DNA from: Microbacterium oryzae
Lineage (GTDB): Bacteria; Actinomycetota; Actinomycetes; Actinomycetales; Microbacteriaceae
Reading direction: 5' to 3'
Assembly: GCF_009735645.1 (NCBI RefSeq)
Contig: NZ_CP032550.1
Location: forward strand, 2,418,001-2,482,000
DNA: 64,000 nt
Shown: in pieces, positions 62,688-64,000 of the stretch
Position numbering within the stretch: the stretch's first letter is position 1
Layout of the letters: every line of letters starts with the position of its first letter
The notes under the pieces: generated by a model
Seen by the model: the letters and a program-made list of their open reading frames with translations, nothing else
The model's database searches: none
What the model was told of the DNA's origin: nothing
Made by a program: the position numbers and the translations under genes

Positions 62688-63386
62688 TCACTCCGCGGGC
62701 ATGAGCACCGTGTCGACGAGGTACACGGTGGCGTTGGCGGTCTGGACGCCGCCGCAAATCACGTTGGCGCCGTTGACCATGAGCTCATCGCCGGAGCCGG
62801 TGACCTCGAGGTCGGTGCCCTGCACGGTGGTGTGCATGCCGTCGATGTCATCCGGCGCGATCTGGCCGGGCACGACGTGGTACGTGAGGATCGACGTGAG
62901 CATGTCGGCGTCGGTGCTGAGCGTGTCGATCGTGGCCTGGTCGATCTTCGCGAACGCGTCGTCGACGGGCGCGAAGACCGTGAACTCGTCGCCGTTGAGC
63001 GTGTCGACGAGGTTCACGTCGGGGTTCAACTCGCCCGAGACAGCCGAGACGAGCGTGGTGAGCAGCGGGTTGTTCGAGGCGGCGACCGCGACGGGGTCGG
63101 CGGACATCCCCTCGACCGAGCCCGGGCCATCCGGAACCATCTCGGCGTAGTCGGCGCAGCCGGGGCCGACGAGGTTCGCGGCGGGGTCGGCCATCATGCC
63201 GTCCTCGGTCTCCGCGGGCGTCTCCTCGGGAGCGGTCGACTCCTCGGTCATGGTGCTGGAGTCGCTGGACGAGCTCGAGGGCTCCTCCTCCGACATGGTC
63301 GAGCCGCCGCTGCAGGCGGTGAGGCCGAAGACGGCGACGAGCGACAGGACAGCGGCGCCGGTGAACGTGGACTTCTTCGTGGACAT
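62688..63386 (-). CDS. Fasciclin-domain (FAS1) lipoprotein, MPT83-like
   Basis: A 232-residue secreted lipoprotein from ATG 63386 behind AAGAGGAGAAGG. Signal [18 protein letters not shown] with lipobox LTAC (Cys25), then a Ser/Glu/Thr-rich tether. The FAS1 domain (residues 90-232) shows [38 protein letters not shown] and [14 protein letters not shown]. Two cysteines (GCADYAEM and VICGGV) may pair. In mycobacteria such proteins (MPT70/MPT83) are controlled by SigK, and a SigK-like gene is divergent here. The FAS1 domain suggests cell-surface adhesion. Confidence 0.88.
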   Translation of the reverse strand: MSTKKSTFTGAAVLSLVAVFGLTACSGGSTMSEEEPSSSSSDSSTMTEESTAPEETPAETEDGMMADPAANLVGPGCADYAEMVPDGPGSVEGMSADPVAVAASNNPLLTTLVSAVSGELNPDVNLVDTLNGDEFTVFAPVDDAFAKIDQATIDTLSTDADMLTSILTYHVVPGQIAPDDIDGMHTTVQGTDLEVTGSGDELMVNGANVICGGVQTANATVYLVDTVLMPAE

Positions 63387-63451
63387 TGCCTTCTCCTCTT
63401 GAACGGTGATCGCCCCGGTGACGGGACGTTGCCTCTCGGCTTTCAGGACGT

Positions 63452-63478
63452 ATTCGGGCTCCTCCGCGAACCGGATTG
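63452..63478 (-). promoter_or_regulatory. Predicted SigK-type promoter of the fasciclin gene
   Basis: Reading leftward, CAATCC (63478-63473) and CCGAAT (63457-63452) are 15 nt apart, 65 bp before the fasciclin ATG. They match the mycobacterial SigK consensus CCATCC and CCGAAT as I recall it. The same arrangement and spacing precede the sigma gene. Confidence 0.6.
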
Positions 63479-63493
63479 GAAGATTCTCGAAAT

Positions 63494-63520
63494 CCATCCG
63501 GAAGCCGCCGCACACCGAAG
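63494..63520 (+). promoter_or_regulatory. Predicted autoregulated SigK-type promoter
   Basis: CCATCC (63494-63499) and CCGAAG (63515-63520) with a 15-nt spacer, 28 bp before the sigma-factor ATG. The perfect -35 and near-perfect -10 match, plus the identical spacing in the divergent promoter, suggest control by the sigma factor itself. Confidence 0.6.
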
Positions 63521-63548
63521 AGGAGACAGAGGAGGAGGTGCGTGCGGC

Positions 63549-64000
63549 ATGCTTGAGGACATGGTGATCGACGGCGTCGAGGTGGATGAGTTCGCCGACG
63601 ACCCCGCCGACCATGTCGGCGACCTCCTCGAGCGCATCGCCGCGGGCGACCAGGGCGCCTTCGCGCAGCTCTACGACATGATCTCCGGCCGCGTGTTCGG
63701 CCTCATCCTGCGGGTGCTCGTCGACCGCGCGCAGAGCGAGGAGGTGCTGCAGGAGGTGTTCCTCGAGATCTGGCAATCCGCCGCGCGGTTCGCTCCGAAG
63801 AGAGGGCAGGGGAGGACATGGGTCCTCACCATCGCGCACCGGCGGGCCGTCGACCGGGTGCGATCCGCGCAGGCGAGCACCGACCGGGATGTCCGGGTGG
63901 GCTTCCGCGATCTGGGTGTGCCCTTCGACGGGGTCGCCGAGGACGTGGAGCTGCGGTGGGAGGGGAGGCGCGTCGTGGAGGCGCTCCGCACCCTTCCCGA
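63549..64000 (+). CDS. sigK: ECF RNA polymerase sigma factor, SigK-like (partial)
   Basis: At least 150 residues, cut by the window edge. From ATG 63549 ([12 protein letters not shown] 63561 is an alternative) the sigma-2 region is visible: [22 protein letters not shown] and [42 protein letters not shown], which are regions 2.1 to 2.4 in spans 25-110. A region 4 start ([16 protein letters not shown]) follows at the edge. The FAS1 lipoprotein next door is the known type of SigK target. An anti-sigma (RskA-like) gene would be expected just outside. Confidence 0.83.
   Translation, partial: MLEDMVIDGVEVDEFADDPADHVGDLLERIAAGDQGAFAQLYDMISGRVFGLILRVLVDRAQSEEVLQEVFLEIWQSAARFAPKRGQGRTWVLTIAHRRAVDRVRSAQASTDRDVRVGFRDLGVPFDGVAEDVELRWEGRRVVEALRTLP

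Overview
This is a 64-kb window of a high-GC actinobacterial chromosome. The gene content (ADP-dependent sugar kinase, actinobacterial GAF regulator, SigK/fasciclin pair, rpsF-ssb-rpsR-rplI-dnaB block), frequent GTG starts and many 4-nt start/stop overlaps suggest Microbacterium or a close relative in the Microbacteriaceae. That assignment is inference from gene style. No rRNA or tRNA gene was found.

Layout. 1-3242: end of a sugar-utilisation operon (ABC permease tail, class II aldolase, ADP-dependent kinase, mannose-6-phosphate isomerase). 3283-15935: accessory defence-like island. It holds two tandem Mrr-type nuclease paralogues, a divergent McrB-McrC pair, an IS481-family element with a nonsense-mutated transposase, an orphan ScoMcrA-type head-domain protein, a fused alpha/beta hydrolase-caspase, a CHAT-domain protease and two small membrane proteins. 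16183-19404: TPP enzyme with a cyclase, and two small unknown genes. 19767-39806: a 20-kb locus on one strand in which almost every junction overlaps by 4 nt. It encodes a peptide ABC importer, a proline iminopeptidase-like hydrolase, an Xaa-Pro peptidase, a GH127-type beta-L-arabinofuranosidase and the whole D-hydroxyproline route to 2-oxoglutarate, with its own GntR regulator. 39911-54585: mixed housekeeping genes, including a GAF regulator-aldehyde dehydrogenase-DUF779 module, a zinc alcohol dehydrogenase, a CtaG-like protein, a phosphatase and a CDF transporter. 54760-58247: rpsF-ssb-rpsR-rplI, terminator, dnaB. 58647-61176: a predicted yybP-ykoY (Mn) riboswitch, a TerC-family gene and a CNNM/CorC-type protein. 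61214-64000: two unknown genes, then a fasciclin lipoprotein divergent from a SigK-like sigma factor that runs off the window.

How genes work together. The 20-kb locus reads as one pathway for arabinosylated hydroxyproline-rich plant glycopeptides (extensin type): import the peptide, strip L-arabinose, cut at proline, epimerise L-Hyp to D-Hyp, oxidise, deaminate and oxidise to 2-oxoglutarate. A 36-nt identical repeat lies just before and just after this locus. In the island, the CHAT protease and the hydrolase-caspase sit 49 bp apart on one strand and look like a protease-effector pair.

Intergenic regions carry several long inverted repeats with different arms; two of the types share a short core. 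Positions and motifs were read from sequence; functions are family-level inferences without database searches.
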